The position numbers and the translations under genes were made by a program. Below are positions 53,801 through 64,000 of a DNA stretch of 64,000 nucleotides, one piece after another; the stretch's first letter is position 1, and each line of letters starts with the position of its first letter. The DNA comes from Arsenophonus sp046530735 (GTDB lineage: Bacteria > Pseudomonadota > Gammaproteobacteria > Enterobacterales > Enterobacteriaceae): NCBI GenBank assembly GCA_046530735.1, contig JBHEQV010000007.1:62001-126000 (forward strand). Direction: 5' to 3'. The notes under the pieces were generated by a model, which saw nothing but the letters and a program-made list of their open reading frames with translations, did no database searches and was not told where the DNA came from.

Positions 53801-54935
53801 AAATTTTAACTTACAATAGATCCAAGTAAACTGATGCTATTTCTTTTTAACAATAAGAAATACTTTTTATCTTCTCTATAAAGAGCGATTTAATTTCTTA
53901 ATCATCAAGTTGTTTACTACAAAGAAAATAAAAGATAAAATCTTCAATAAGATATTAATGAATTTTGAGTAATAGTGCTCTTGATTAGGTGCTGCAGCAC
54001 CATATAGCATGAATAACCTATCTATCATCTTATTTTTATATTTATTATTCCATGTTTAGCTTTCAGGATATCAGTGACCTGTTATAGGCAGTTTTAAGCC
54101 AGTAAACCCGTGGATTTTTAATTAGCAGATTCATAGCATTTTACATTGAATGGTAAAGACTTGCAGCATGAAGATTGGTATAGATATATTCATACACTCT
54201 GATTAATTATAGCTAATTATATTTCTTATGACCAATATTCTGTTTATAAGATTTCTATAATTATGCATGATAGTTTAGTTCGTATCTATTATAAGAAATA
54301 AAAAATATTTATTACTAATATTAGTACCTTTAACAAAAATTATTATGTACCACCAGATTGCCTTCTGATATTGAATAAGGTATTGATCAATATATCTATA
54401 AATTTAAGTTACTAAAAAGCAAAAAGAGTAAATTTAATTATTGGGATCCAGCTCAATGGATGTCTTATATGTTCATTAATCTGTTAAATTTTATTTAATA
54501 AGTACCTATTGCTTCCAATGTTTATCGTTCAATGTCATTTATCGAATTAGTTCTTTAAGTAGAGGATTATTAACGCTAAAATATATTACATTATCTTATA
54601 AACCTCACATGCCTTTTTGTTAAAATCATAAATAATACGCTTGCAGTTGCTTTAACAGCTTATATGATTTTTTTGTAAAATAAATTCTTTCCCACTTTTC
54701 CAGAAAGTGATTGTCATGTTTTTAGTACTGATAATGCTTTAGTTGTTCAGAAGCCATGAAAACCTCATTCTTTATTTTGAAGTTAATATTTCCTATATAG
54801 TAGTTGTTACGGTGTTAGGTAAATTAGAAAAATGTAGTGAATAGATATAAAAATTGGTGGATGAAGATATCAAAAATACAACAATTACCCACAGAAAAAA
54901 TTAACCCAAGTTTAGCATAAGAGATAAAATAAATT
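50900..54935 (+). pseudogene. aceE: aceE remnant (pyruvate dehydrogenase E1), split by an IS91-like element
   Basis: Fragments in order: DLIYF.EHIFSGIYALVFLK (50930), SISAIYQEKFLKYLQH (51140), KIINELKGIF (51370), KFKLKDGTYVCENFFNRYPE (51510), a DRFNM piece (51820) and LNVMLKNNLIKDLLLLII (52050). After the IS come TLNGKDLQHEDW (54150), YISYDQYSVYKISIIMHDSL (54210), MPSDIE.GIDQYIYKFK (54365), NVYRSMSFIEL (54520) and DCHVFSTDNA (54710). All align in order with AceE. The first ~100 residues are missing. Dozens of lesions; long dead. Confidence 0.87.
52232..53912 (+). mobile_element. IS91-like element remnant, copy 2, inside aceE
   Basis: Collinear with 16.64-18.55 kb. The aceE reading frames resume in order on both sides, which fixes the boundaries to within about 20 bp. 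Fragments near 53090-53180 correspond to the HTYG..LNQH.H.-like core of copy 1. About 1.68 kb and eroded. Confidence 0.6.
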
Positions 54936-54944
54936 AATACCTAT

Positions 54945-56560
54945 TGAAATCAACGTTCCTGATATTAGTATAAATGAAGTTGAGTTACCAAAATTATGCT
55001 AAAAGTAGACGAAAAAATTAATATTGAGCAATCATCAATTACTACAGGATACGAAAAGGCATCAATAGATGTATTCCATTACCTATAAAGGTGGGTTTGT
55101 AAAAAATTAAAGTTACAGTTGTTCATAAAGTGGCAACTGGTAAGTTGATTATGGTTTTATATACTAAAAAGTAACAGAAGACAACGATAAAATAACTCCT
55201 CATACGCAAACACGCGTAAGCAAATAGCATTCATAGATGCAAAATCGAGAAAAAAGTTAATTAAAATAATTTATTGTACATTATTGGTAATAATGAGGCT
55301 TAAGTTATAGATCTAACACTTAATGTTGTTGATCAAATTGCTATTTGACAATGGCTTTTTAATATAAAATGGAAAAAGGTATCGATGAAAGTATAAATAT
55401 CTTTTGCCTGTGAAATTAAATAGATCAGAATTTCTAAGGATAACAAAATTAAAACTAGTTTACTTATTATAATTTTTACAGTTAATGCCACCGGCAACCT
55501 CTCCCAACTCTGTGCCAATGCGAAATCTAACAGAACTAAAATAGAAATAAAACCAGAAGCTTTTATCTAAAATAAAAATTGGGATATTTCTAAAACTAAA
55601 AATAAATTTATTGAAATAATGCGATCTAGTATCCAACACCAGATATTCATCGTTTAGAGTGTAAATTTTAATATTAAGCTTGCTAAGATAAATGGAATTT
55701 AGCATAAAGATGGTCTTCTGCGTGAATACAGACGTTCAGGATTATATTAAAGAGGCGGTAAAAGATTCTGAAGTGGAAGCGACTACAGCGGATAGTTTAG
55801 CAGGCACTTCTATTCCTAAAAGTTGATTTTTATAAATTTGGTAAAGTTGAAGAAATTGAACTTGGTTGTATTCAAAAGATATCTAGCGTTAATTTGAGTT
55901 TTAACTGAACAGTGATATCACATCTGACTGTTATGGAAGATGCTGATCTTACCTAAATAAAAGCTTTCTGTAAACAGAAAAGCAAAGAGATGAAAGTTAT
56001 AAACAGGAATAAAATTATATCATTAGTTTTTGTAATGAAAGAGATTCTTCGAGCATTAGAAATACCTAATTTCAATATCTGAATTTCTGTGGATTCTCAG
56101 CGATTAACATTGAGAATATGTTCAATTAGTATTGCCATTAATACTCTAAATAACTTGAATGCACCTATTTATTTGAGATCTTAATAAAAAGGTATTCTAG
56201 AGCTTTCTAAGTACTTGATGGAAGATCGAATAAAACATACGTGTCGGAAAATTAACTGAATCTAATATGCAATCTACCAGCTTTACTATTTCTAGTTTAA
56301 GTAGTGTTGATACAACGAGTTTTACATCGATTATTAATGCGTCAAAAGTGGTTATTATAGATGGTTTCTTGCTTATCAATAAAAGCAACATGGAATGCTA
56401 GTGAATTTATTTCACGTCTGATATTACCTATATCAGTCTCCTTTAATCATCGTATTATTAACTGCGTTAGACGGCGATCATTTTATTAGTCGTATTCCAA
56501 GTTAATGAAATAATATTCGTCGTTTTCTTATTACCTTACAGACGTAACTGTACTTTGGTC
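54945..56560 (+). pseudogene. aceF: aceF remnant (dihydrolipoyl acetyltransferase, PDH E2)
   Basis: Starts IEINVPDISINEVE (AceF IKVPDIGADEVEVTEI). At 55040-55080 EQSSITTG and KASIDVFHY correspond to EQSLITVEGDKASMEVPS. A catalytic-domain piece VTHLTVMEDADLT then IKAFCKQKSKEM lies near 55915-55990 (HVTQFDEADITDLEAFRKQ). The end is PISVSFNHRIIN, then DHFISRIPS and NNIRRFLI (LPLSLSFDHRVIDGADGARFI, LSDIRRL). At least one lipoyl domain remains visible. Many stops. Confidence 0.85.
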
Positions 56561-56665
56561 TGTTTTATTTAAAAAATTATAGAATTTTTTCTAATTTGCC
56601 TTATAAGGTTGAGAGTTCTATCACGTTAGAACACTTTCAAAGATGTTAACAATTCTCTAAACTGT

Positions 56666-56695
56666 TTGTAGTACATACGTTTCGATGGTTATATT
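56666..56695 (+). promoter_or_regulatory. Candidate sigma-70 promoter of lpdA
   Basis: TTGTAG at 56666-56671 and TTATAT at 56689-56694 are separated by 17 nt, downstream of the aceF ruin. E. coli lpd also has its own promoter behind aceF. AT-richness makes chance matches easy, so confidence is moderate. Confidence 0.45.
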
Positions 56696-56719
56696 TTTTT
56701 CATCTAGGAGGAGAAAGAG

Positions 56720-56755
56720 ATGAACCCACCGGATAACAAAAGTAAGAGGTCATGA
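56720..56755 (+). CDS. Candidate 11-codon leader ORF before lpdA
   Basis: AGGAGG at 56706-56711 sits 8 nt before an ATG that opens the frame MNPPDNKSKRS and ends in a TGA overlapping the lpdA ATG by one base (TGATG). The ribosome site is the strongest in the neighbourhood and better than the AAGAGG directly before lpdA, so translation of lpdA may be coupled to this leader. Alternatively it is a vestige of upstream sequence. Not shown to be expressed. Confidence 0.35.
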   Translation: MNPPDNKSKRS

Positions 56756-58179
56756 TGAGTACTGAAATTAAAACCAAAGTAGTAGTTCTAGGTGCAGGCC
56801 CTGCGGGTTATTCAGCAGCTTTTCGCTGTGCAGATCTTTCTTTAGAGACAATTTTAGTCGAACGTTATGCAACATTAGGTGGTGTTTGTCTTAATGTCGG
56901 CTGTATTCCTTCCAAAGCATTATTGCATGTTGCAAAAGTAATTGAAGAAACCAAGGCATTGGCAGCGCATGGGATCATATTTGATGAACTAAAAACAGAC
57001 ATTAATAAAATACAGTTGTGGAAAAAAAAAGTTATTGATCAACTCACAACTGGTTTGTCAGTTATGGCAAAAAATCGTAATATTAAAGTTATTAATGGGT
57101 TAGGTAAATTTACCGGTGACAATATATTGGTCGTTGAAGGTGAAAAAGAGATGATAACCATAAACTTTGATAATGCCATTATTGCTGCGGGTTCACGTCC
57201 AATCCAACTTCCATTTATTCCTTATGACGACCCAAGAATATGGGATTCTACTGATGCTTTGCAACTAAAAAAAGTACCAAAACGTATGTTAATAATAGGA
57301 GGCGGTATCATCGGTTTAGAACTAGGTACCGTATATCATGCATTAGGATCAGAAATTGATGTTTCTGAAATGTTTGATCAAGTTATTCCCGCAGCAGATA
57401 AGGACATTATTAATCTTTTTACTAAACAAATAAGCAAAAAGTTTAATTTAATGCTTGAAACGAAAGTGATTAAAGTGGAAGCCAAAAAAGATGGTATTTA
57501 TGTTACAATGAAGGGTAAGAAAGCACCTAAAAATCCACAGTGCTATGATACTGTTTTAGTAGCAATTGGTCGTGTTCCAAATGGGAAATTGATTGATGCG
57601 AGTAAAGCGGGAGTAGAAGTAGATGAGATAGGTTTTATCCATTCCGATAAACAAATGCGTACTAATGTGCCACACATTTATGTGATTGGAGACATTGTCG
57701 GTCATCCAATGTTGGCTCATAAAGGTGTTCATGAAGGTTATGTTGCGGCTGAAGTAATTTCTGGCTTAAACCATTATTTTAATCCAAAAGTTATCCCTTC
57801 AATTGCTTATACTGAGCCTGAGGTTGCCTGGGTTGGTTTAACAGAAAAAGAAGCCAAAGAAAAAGGTATTAGTTATGAAGTAACCACTTTCCCATGGGCT
57901 GCTTCTGGTCGTGCTATTGCCTCTGATTGTTCAGATGGTATGACTAAACTTATTTTTGATAAGGAATCTCACCGCGTTATTGGCGGAGCAGTTATCGGTG
58001 TTAATGGTGGTGAATTACTTGGTGAAATTGGTTTAGCAATTGAAATGGGATGTGATGCACAAGATATTGCATTGACTATTCATGCTCACCCGACATTATA
58101 CGAATCAATTGGCATGGCAGCTAAAGTATTTAATGGAAGTATTACTGATTTACCTAATTTAAAAGTAAAGAAAAAATAA
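56755..58179 (+). CDS. lpdA: Dihydrolipoamide dehydrogenase (E3) LpdA
   Basis: 474 aa from the second ATG (MSTEIKTKVVVLGAGPAGYS), identical in start to E. coli Lpd; an ATG one codon earlier is also possible. This FAD flavoprotein reoxidises the lipoyl groups of PDH, 2-oxoglutarate dehydrogenase and the glycine cleavage system. FAD motif GAGPAGY; redox-active disulfide GGVCLNVGCIPSK; NAD motif IIGGGIIGLELGTVY; second FAD motif IYVIGDIVGHPMLAHKG; and catalytic HAHPTLYES near the C-terminus are all intact. aceE and aceF just upstream are dead, so the protein must serve the remaining complexes. It has its own promoter candidate and a downstream terminator. Secure. Confidence 0.98.
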   Translation: MSTEIKTKVVVLGAGPAGYSAAFRCADLSLETILVERYATLGGVCLNVGCIPSKALLHVAKVIEETKALAAHGIIFDELKTDINKIQLWKKKVIDQLTTGLSVMAKNRNIKVINGLGKFTGDNILVVEGEKEMITINFDNAIIAAGSRPIQLPFIPYDDPRIWDSTDALQLKKVPKRMLIIGGGIIGLELGTVYHALGSEIDVSEMFDQVIPAADKDIINLFTKQISKKFNLMLETKVIKVEAKKDGIYVTMKGKKAPKNPQCYDTVLVAIGRVPNGKLIDASKAGVEVDEIGFIHSDKQMRTNVPHIYVIGDIVGHPMLAHKGVHEGYVAAEVISGLNHYFNPKVIPSIAYTEPEVAWVGLTEKEAKEKGISYEVTTFPWAASGRAIASDCSDGMTKLIFDKESHRVIGGAVIGVNGGELLGEIGLAIEMGCDAQDIALTIHAHPTLYESIGMAAKVFNGSITDLPNLKVKKK

Positions 58180-58229
58180 TTTATTTTATTTTAAATATAT
58201 AAATTTATTATTAGGATAATTTAATTATT

Positions 58230-58275
58230 AATATCTCTTTTATTTAATTCAAATAAAGGAGATATTTTTTATTTT
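58230..58275 (+). terminator. Rho-independent terminator after lpdA
   Basis: A 16-bp stem (arms 58230-58245 and 58251-58266, one G-T pair) with a 5-nt loop, followed at once by TTTTATTTT. Located 50 nt after the lpdA stop. The best terminator in the window. Confidence 0.8.
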
Positions 58276-58637
58276 GAATATAAGATAACATTAAATTTAA
58301 TTGAGATGTTTTTAAAAACGTTAAATAATTAATACATATTATTATATTATATAAACTATTTTTGCTACTAATAGTAATTTACGTAGCATAGAGGCAGAAA
58401 ATTAGTACAAAAAACCGTAGCAATATGCAATATTTATTGATTTTGATGAATATTTGCAGTATGTAAATAAATTTTAGTAAAATTAAATTCTGTTAATCGG
58501 AATCTGGAGATTACTCTAATGGGTATAATTGATATATGTAAATTATGTTAAGCTAATTTCTATAACCAGACACTTCATTTCTATTTAAAATATAGACATC
58601 TAGTTATTTTTATTAAAAATCAATTAAGGAGAACCTT

Positions 58638-60452
58638 ATGTTAAAGAAGTACCATAAGCATCTATCTGAACGTGAGACATAAATAATACCAAAGCCTCTA
58701 AATACTACCAAAATTGATAATTTAGTTGAATTAATAAAAATTCAACTTGAAACTAAAAAGATCTATTAGATCTGTTAACTAATCGTATTCCTCTTTGTGT
58801 TGATAAAACGGTTTATATGAAAGCTAACTTCTTAACTGTTATTGCTAAAGGAAAATATTTCACTTACTTACACTACCAAAATCGACAAAGTTATTAGGAT
58901 ACTATTCAGGGTGACTATGATATCTATCAATTAAATAATACGTGGAATGATAAATAGTTAACATAAACAGCTGCTAAAACATTATTCCTACTTTGTTAGT
59001 GTTTAATAACTTCTATTAAGTAAAAATAAATATGAACAACAAATGTGCCCGTCAAATTATAGATTCTTTAGCAAATACCGAATGTTTATTAATAGACCCT
59101 CATCAGTAGAAAAGCTAACTGTAGTTATTTTTAAAATAACAGAGGAAACTAATACTGATGATTTATAGAGAATATCTTATATCTAATCACGATAAGATAT
59201 TCCAGTACATACAGATACAATTATTAAAATGGCCATGATAGAGTAACCCATACCAGATAAATGTGACATCATTAGATACATCAAAACAAAATTGAAGTTG
59301 AATAAAAGTTTCCATTAACTTATATTGGTGATGTATTCGTTACAGGATATTAGCGAAAATCAACAACAAATTCAGTAATATGGTTTATAAACAAAGATAT
59401 TCCTTTATCCCTAATAAACATAATAGGGGTGTTGTTTTAGGTAGAGAAATTTCAGAAATATTTTTAATATTATGAATATATGATGGCTACTTCCCCATTG
59501 CAATTTAAGTTGATCTGACTTCATTAAATATGGGATATATGATTGATATTTATTCATATTAAAGAAGAAATTCGCTGCCATGTCACTAATCTGTTATTAG
59601 TAACCTTTTCATTAAAAACTGATCCTTTACTTTATGAAGCTCAAGTTAGCAACTAGATTTCATTGATTATTAATCGTGCACTAAGAGTAATAGAGTGTAA
59701 GTCTTTATTGGCTTGACTATTTAAAGTAATTTGCTAGGAAATTAGTTATACAAAGTGATTGAGGTTTTTACCCTAGCACAAAATAGTTTGTCGTACTTGT
59801 AATAAAGGTAGAATTTATTTCAGTGAATATTATGAGCCAATATTACGTCAATTAGTTCACAAAATGCCACAGAAGTAATAACCCATAAGATGAACTTAGA
59901 AACTTAAGTTGTTTAGGTTTTTCAATGAATTTGGTTATGTAGTTATTTTGTTATACTGTTGCTTATTAAAATCCTATCGATGTAACTACTCATGATACTT
60001 CCCCTAATTTTGTTATGAATCGTGGCAATGTTTCTTTGTGACTTGTCGATAGCATCATTATTTCTGGTTAAATAGATGCTGCCGCCAGTTACCGTAATAA
60101 CTGGGGTAATTCATTCACATATTTATACAATATTTTTTGTAAAAATAGTGCACAGATTAAAATTTCTGGTTGTTCACTATGTATGCATGTATTATGGGTA
60201 GAGTAACCATGATTTCTAATTATACCCACAATTTTTCTAATCAACTAGAAACTACTGGTGCAATGACTCTTTCTGCTTCAGAAGAGTTGGTAGAAGTTGA
60301 TTCATTATTGGGTTCTTTCTAATGGAAGAAGAGTATCTGCAATTGATTAATAAGATGACAAATAACAAATAAAATATTTATCAAAATTTAAATTTTAACT
60401 ACTGACTCAGTATAAAAAAAGCAGAGGAAATAATTTTTCCAGTCCACTGTGT
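58638..60452 (+). pseudogene. acnB: acnB remnant (aconitase B), with large internal deletion
   Basis: AAGGAGA precedes the ATG, followed by MLKKYHKHLSERET and IPKPLN (AcnB MLEEYRKHVAERAAEGIAPKPLD). Then VYMKANFLTVIAKGK, FPLTYIGDVFVTG and STTNSVIWFINKDIP (AcnB FPLAYVGDVVGTGSSRKSATNSVLWFMGDDIP), SCLGFSMNLVM, TTHDTSPNFVMNRGNVSL (NTHHTLPDFIMNRGGVSL), then directly KNSAQIKISGCSLCM (AcnB SGARIEIPGCSLCMGN) and SASEELVEVDSLLGSF. The jump skips roughly 200 or more residues, including two of the Fe-S Cys regions. Stops elsewhere. It follows lpdA as in enterobacteria. Confidence 0.87.
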
Positions 60453-60927
60453 TTAAAACAGTTATTTTTATATACCTATTTCTTGTTGTAATTAGTTAGA
60501 TGATATAGTATGCATAAGCGCTTATATTTATCTATCTGCTATATAAATATTTATTCATACTCTATCAATTTATTATCTATAAATTGATTATGTTTCATAT
60601 AAAATCAGATTAGATCTGTTAAGGTGGATTAAAAAGCGATCAAAGTTACTTTTATATAAGTAACTTATATATTTAATTCTTCTTTAACCAAATATTTTTA
60701 AATACTATTTAATCATTATTTTACTAAGTATTAAGTATTTTCTTTACGAGTATTTAAAAAATAAGCTCAGTTATTATATTATAAATAATCTAAATTTATT
60801 TATTATTAATTTTTATAGATATATAGAATTCGTTTATATATTAAACTATAACTTTATATAAGTTATCATCAATTTATTTTGTATACATAAATTAAATTCT
60901 TTTATTAAAAATCTATATTTAGATAAT
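60453..60927. other. AT-rich stretch, no gene recognised
   Basis: Very AT-rich, with no open frame of note and no repeat partner. It lies between the acnB remnant and an IS1595-type element. Confidence 0.5.
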
Positions 60928-61962
60928 TGGCTATGTTATCAAAGATTATGGTAGAAATCCCTTATACTGTATAAAAGATTTTCGCTACAAAGGTTATCTT
61001 GAAAAGGTAAATAATAATACAAATCAAAAGACTATTTACTTAATCCCTAAAAATATAAATCTGCATTTTATTAGTTCAATCGGTGACAACCTATTAGATG
61101 ATATCAAGTCATACATTAAAGCAACTCATTCCATTTTATCCTGCTCATACTGTCACACTGAACATGTTATCCAGTGGATGGATTCATTATGAATACAACC
61201 ATATCATTAAAAAATTTTCCAATTATAGAAAAAGATTTAATAATCGTACTGGAAGTTATTTTGGAAAACTACATCACAAAGATAAGTGGTTTAGTTATCT
61301 TAGATGCATCTTGAATAGATTGACTTTACTGGAGTCAATAAAAGAAATAAACATTGATTTAAAACAGTATTTAGATGGCGTCACTCTTTCCTTACTTCAG
61401 CGGCAACAGTCAACATGAATGCACTAAGTACTATTGTTAAAATCGATAAAATATTTTTCCAGATGAATCCTTTAAAGAAAAAGATTATTTCACACATAGC
61501 CGAAAAGTAAAAAAGGCATGATAGGAGGAGATAAAAAAAACGAATTGCGGTCTTAATCACCCAAGATTAAGAGGGGTCACTTGTAACCAATAAAATCCTG
61601 AAGAGTTTAATACAAAGTATGTTAAGATATTTTTTTAAAGCTGATCATCGATAAAGAGTTCATCATTTGCTTTGATAAAGGTAAATGATACGAAATCTTT
61701 TCCAGCGAGCATTAAATTAGTCACCATTGATCTAATAAGGCTAGATACTAATAGAATTATTTGCTAAGGAATTCCATATTCAAAATATGAACAACTATTT
61801 TAGTCGACTAAAAATATGTGAGTTAAGTACATTCCATGATGTAGAATCATTTTATTTACCAAATTATCTAGATTAGAAAAGATTATTTAAAACCACAACA
61901 ATAAAATATAGATGTAACTATAAATCACTCTACTAGCAAAATAAGAAGTTTTGTCAAAATAG
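60928..61962 (+). mobile_element. IS1595-type element remnant, best-preserved N-terminal half
   Basis: The left end begins GGCTATGTTATCAAAG (60929 on). The frame 61098-61418 (106 aa) includes a broken zinc ribbon and NRTGSYFGKLHHKDKWFSYL, then LNRLTLLESIKEINIDLKQ, matching the N-terminal half of IS1595-family transposases (TGTPLARLRHKDKW, LTLRKAAKE). The second half is shifted, with the VNNYFSRLK-like block near 61790-61810. Non-functional. Confidence 0.72.
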
Positions 61963-62164
61963 GCGATTATCAACATAATCTCGTTTTTCTCTTTAGCAAC
62001 GATAAATTCGGAGATATCTCATAATACTTAGTCAAAATAGACTCAGGCTCTCTTCTTATATGAAGAGTAGCACTGATTTTAGGTATTCTAGCAGTCTGAT
62101 GATAAAACCTAATCATTAGGATATTTTTCAAATTGAGTTATTAGCAAAACTCCTATATGGCCGG
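61963..62164 (-). mobile_element. IS481-type 5' fragment
   Basis: Collinear with 27985-28160 and 35170-35350 (the ATTATCAACATAATCTCG stretch onward). It directly follows an IS1595-type element at the same IS481 position where the IS1595-type element of the 2.0-kb copy sits. Confidence 0.58.
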
Positions 62165-62945
62165 TTAGTCTACACATTCCACTCTGATACTTCGTGAATC
62201 TATTATCCATCCTTAATTGGACCCTGTTTACTACCAGGTCAGTAGAGTTAATTTCCCTAGATTATTCCCGATTTTTTAAGCAAACTGAGCAGCTCAAATA
62301 CCATTAAAGTGTTATTTTTAATTTAAACCTCTTCGCGTATCGCTTTCATATCTTTAGTATCGCAAAATCTGATTAAATCAGATTCATTGTTCTTATGATA
62401 CTCAGTTCGCTGACGAGAAGGCATAGAATGTCAGCTGTTCTTTTTTTATTATTCTACAACATCTTCATCGTTGTGAGGAATGAGATACGCTGAAAAAATC
62501 TTCCTAACAAAATATCAATGGATTTATTAGCGCATCACGGTTCTCTCTGTTAGCCAGAACCTCTGCACTTCATCCTTAACTTTCGATGTTGAATGCCTTT
62601 GTGGAATGAAAATATCGGATGAGTTATTTTGTCACACCCCACCAACAGCGCTTACTGTTGCAATCCTTTAATCTTAGGCACTTTAATCTCAACATCGCCA
62701 ATAGCAATCTGTATGATTCGTTGTGATAAGTAACCGTTACAAACGAATGTATTGGGGATCGCCTATCAATAGGGCAGCGTTCAGAATCTTGTTAGATGAG
62801 TTCATCAAAAAGAACAGATAATATCTAGTTTAATAGATATTTTTAGAGTATACTTTTATGGCACATCATCTTTCTGTTATTAAAATTATCCATGAAATTA
62901 ATCAATAGGATGATACGCCACCATCTCCGAATCCTATACACTAGA
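62165..62945 (-). mobile_element. IS256-type remnant, internally deleted
   Basis: 62300-62350 matches the complement of the C-terminal coding end seen at 33.0 and 49.6 kb. At about 62640 the sequence jumps to the N-terminal end seen at 33.88 and 50.49 kb. About 500 bp of the middle is missing. Confidence 0.62.
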
Positions 62946-62949
62946 AATG

Positions 62950-63275
62950 ATAATAACTTGGGAAAGCAGAAATTTGACCGTTTATGTATAGAACTTAATA
63001 TAATAAAATACCGCCTTAGCCGTCGCGAAGAATTCTTAAACTAATGATATGTCGAACAATCTAATGGGCATATAAGAAATAGGCTTCAAAGACATCATTT
63101 CAATTTTACTAAAGAGCTTAAGATCAATCTATATTAATATATTTGTATGTATAATCAGAAATTACTCAATCAGCATTGAGTAGTAAAGCTTCATTGCAGT
63201 CTAAGAAAAATTGATTCAAAATTAAATCTTAATTATTCAATAATATAATACTATCTTTCATGAAAATTAATAGTT
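62950..63275 (+). mobile_element. IS481-type 3' fragment
   Basis: Collinear with 11000-11220 plus 12625-12720. It shows the transposase C-terminus uninterrupted (YNQKLLNQH...SSKASLQS and the KLNLNYS end), and so defines the insertion point of the IS256-type element in the 10.6-12.7 kb copy. Confidence 0.6.
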
Positions 63276-63399
63276 AAGTTACCTTAACTAACTGATATAT
63301 CACTGATAACTTTTGCTAAACGCAATATATATTTAGTTGTTTGCTGCATAATTAAGCCATAGATTAAACCGTCAACTGTATTAACAAGCTGGTATTAAG

Positions 63400-64000
63400 T
63401 TATGATTATTTCTAGTGTATAGGATTCGGAGATGGTGGCGTATCATCCTATTGATTAATTTCATGGATAATTTTAATAACAGAAAGATGATGTGCCATGA
63501 AAAAGTCTAGTCTACAGGTATACGTAAAATCAGATATTAGCATAGGGTTTATCCTCTTGATGAACGCATGCGTAATGGTGGGATGATAGATGGTTAATAG
63601 GACCCGATATTGAGGCTGAACTCGAAGCCATTTTGCAATAACGTGATAACCCCTGTCTTGTCTTCAGTTTGCATCCCACTACATTCATCTGTAACTGTTA
63701 CTTCTCACAGCGAACCATATACAGATTGCTATTCACGATATTAAGATTAAAACGGTTAAGATTAAAAGTGGAATTGCATCAGTAACAAAATATGCTTCAA
63801 CAGATCGTTGCTAGCCTAGCGCCTTATCTAAAACGTGCAAATCAATGAGAGTTGATACTATTGCCTGTGTATGCGAGATATTATCCACAGGTGATTTTAT
63901 AAACTCCTGAGCACACTTCACGGTCAAAGCACGTGATCTCTTTGCTAGTACCAATCAGTAGACTGAAACTCCAATGGATTAAAGAGCGTAGGCAATCTGA
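63400..64000 (+). mobile_element. IS256-type remnant, runs off the window end
   Basis: Collinear with the first 600 bp of the copies at 11.24 and 39.09 kb, including the IKTVKIKSGIASVTKYASTD-like block near 63750-63800 (counterpart of IKVPKIRD...GIYFNSS). The remainder lies beyond the window. Confidence 0.62.

Noticed and set aside
55333..56391. Minus-strand frames of 61-81 codons at 55333-55705 and 56197-56391
   Set aside because: Antisense to the aceF remnant; no family features.
1..64000. CRISPR array or other regularly spaced repeats
   Set aside because: Repeats found are long, dispersed and IS-derived; no short regularly spaced repeat was seen.

Overview
The window looks like the chromosome of a gammaproteobacterial insect endosymbiont (order Enterobacterales) caught in mid-decay. 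The sequence is strongly AT-rich and about a quarter of it is intact coding sequence (15 convincing genes). The surviving proteins are enterobacterial orthologues at near-standard length. Between them lie eroded genes and eroded insertion sequences. Gene order still follows enterobacterial blocks: fadB/pepQ/yigZ/trkH/hemG; rmuC/ubiE/ubiJ/ubiB/tatABC; ubiD/fre; cpxA/cpxR/cpxP; zur/lexA/dgkA/plsB/ubiA/ubiC; aceE/aceF/lpdA/acnB. Protein flavour (for example HspQ and TusE) suggests an Arsenophonus-like member of the Morganellaceae; that is inference.

Layout. 1-1.3 kb: tusE and hspQ, the latter behind a good sigma-32-type promoter. 1.6-3.3 kb: an IS481-type remnant with an IS1595-type element inside it. 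3.3-5.7 kb: ruins of fadB, pepQ and yigZ. 5.76-7.8 kb: intact trkH-hemG. 7.8-19.9 kb: no intact gene, only IS1595, IS256, IS481 and IS91-like ruins plus unassigned, more GC-rich debris. 19.9-26.1 kb (minus strand): decayed tatC, tatB and tatA, then intact ubiB, ubiJ, ubiE and rmuC. 26.1-28.2 kb: IS1595 and IS481 remnants. 28.3-32.6 kb (minus strand): decayed fre, intact ubiD, a freshly broken hemN. 32.9-35.4 kb: IS256 and IS481 remnants. 35.5-38.3 kb: the envelope-stress module cpxA-cpxR and divergent cpxP, with a perfect CpxR box between them. 38.3-41.5 kb: IS481/IS256/IS1595 remnants. 41.5-44.0 kb: decayed zur, lexA and dgkA. 44.1-48.0 kb: intact plsB and ubiA (convergent) and decayed ubiC. 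48.0-50.8 kb: IS fragments. 50.9-56.6 kb: decayed aceE (split by an IS91-like element) and aceF. 56.7-58.3 kb: intact lpdA with its own promoter and terminator. 58.6-60.5 kb: decayed acnB. 60.9-64 kb: IS1595, IS481 and IS256 remnants.

How the survivors fit together. Five are ubiquinone genes (ubiA, ubiB, ubiD, ubiE, ubiJ), while the first pathway gene, ubiC, is dead; 4-hydroxybenzoate may come from outside. HemG feeds electrons to the quinone pool, and LpdA probably persists for 2-oxoglutarate dehydrogenase because both PDH-specific subunits are dead. PlsB (phospholipid entry), TrkH (K+ uptake), TusE (tRNA 2-thiolation), HspQ and the Cpx system complete the set. Lost functions include Tat export, SOS control (LexA), Zur, diacylglycerol kinase, flavin reductase, oxygen-independent coproporphyrinogen dehydrogenase, aconitase B, fatty-acid oxidation and PepQ. 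No rRNA, tRNA or CRISPR array was recognised. I found no convincing undescribed system; the interest lies in what is kept, how it is still regulated, and the layered IS insertions.
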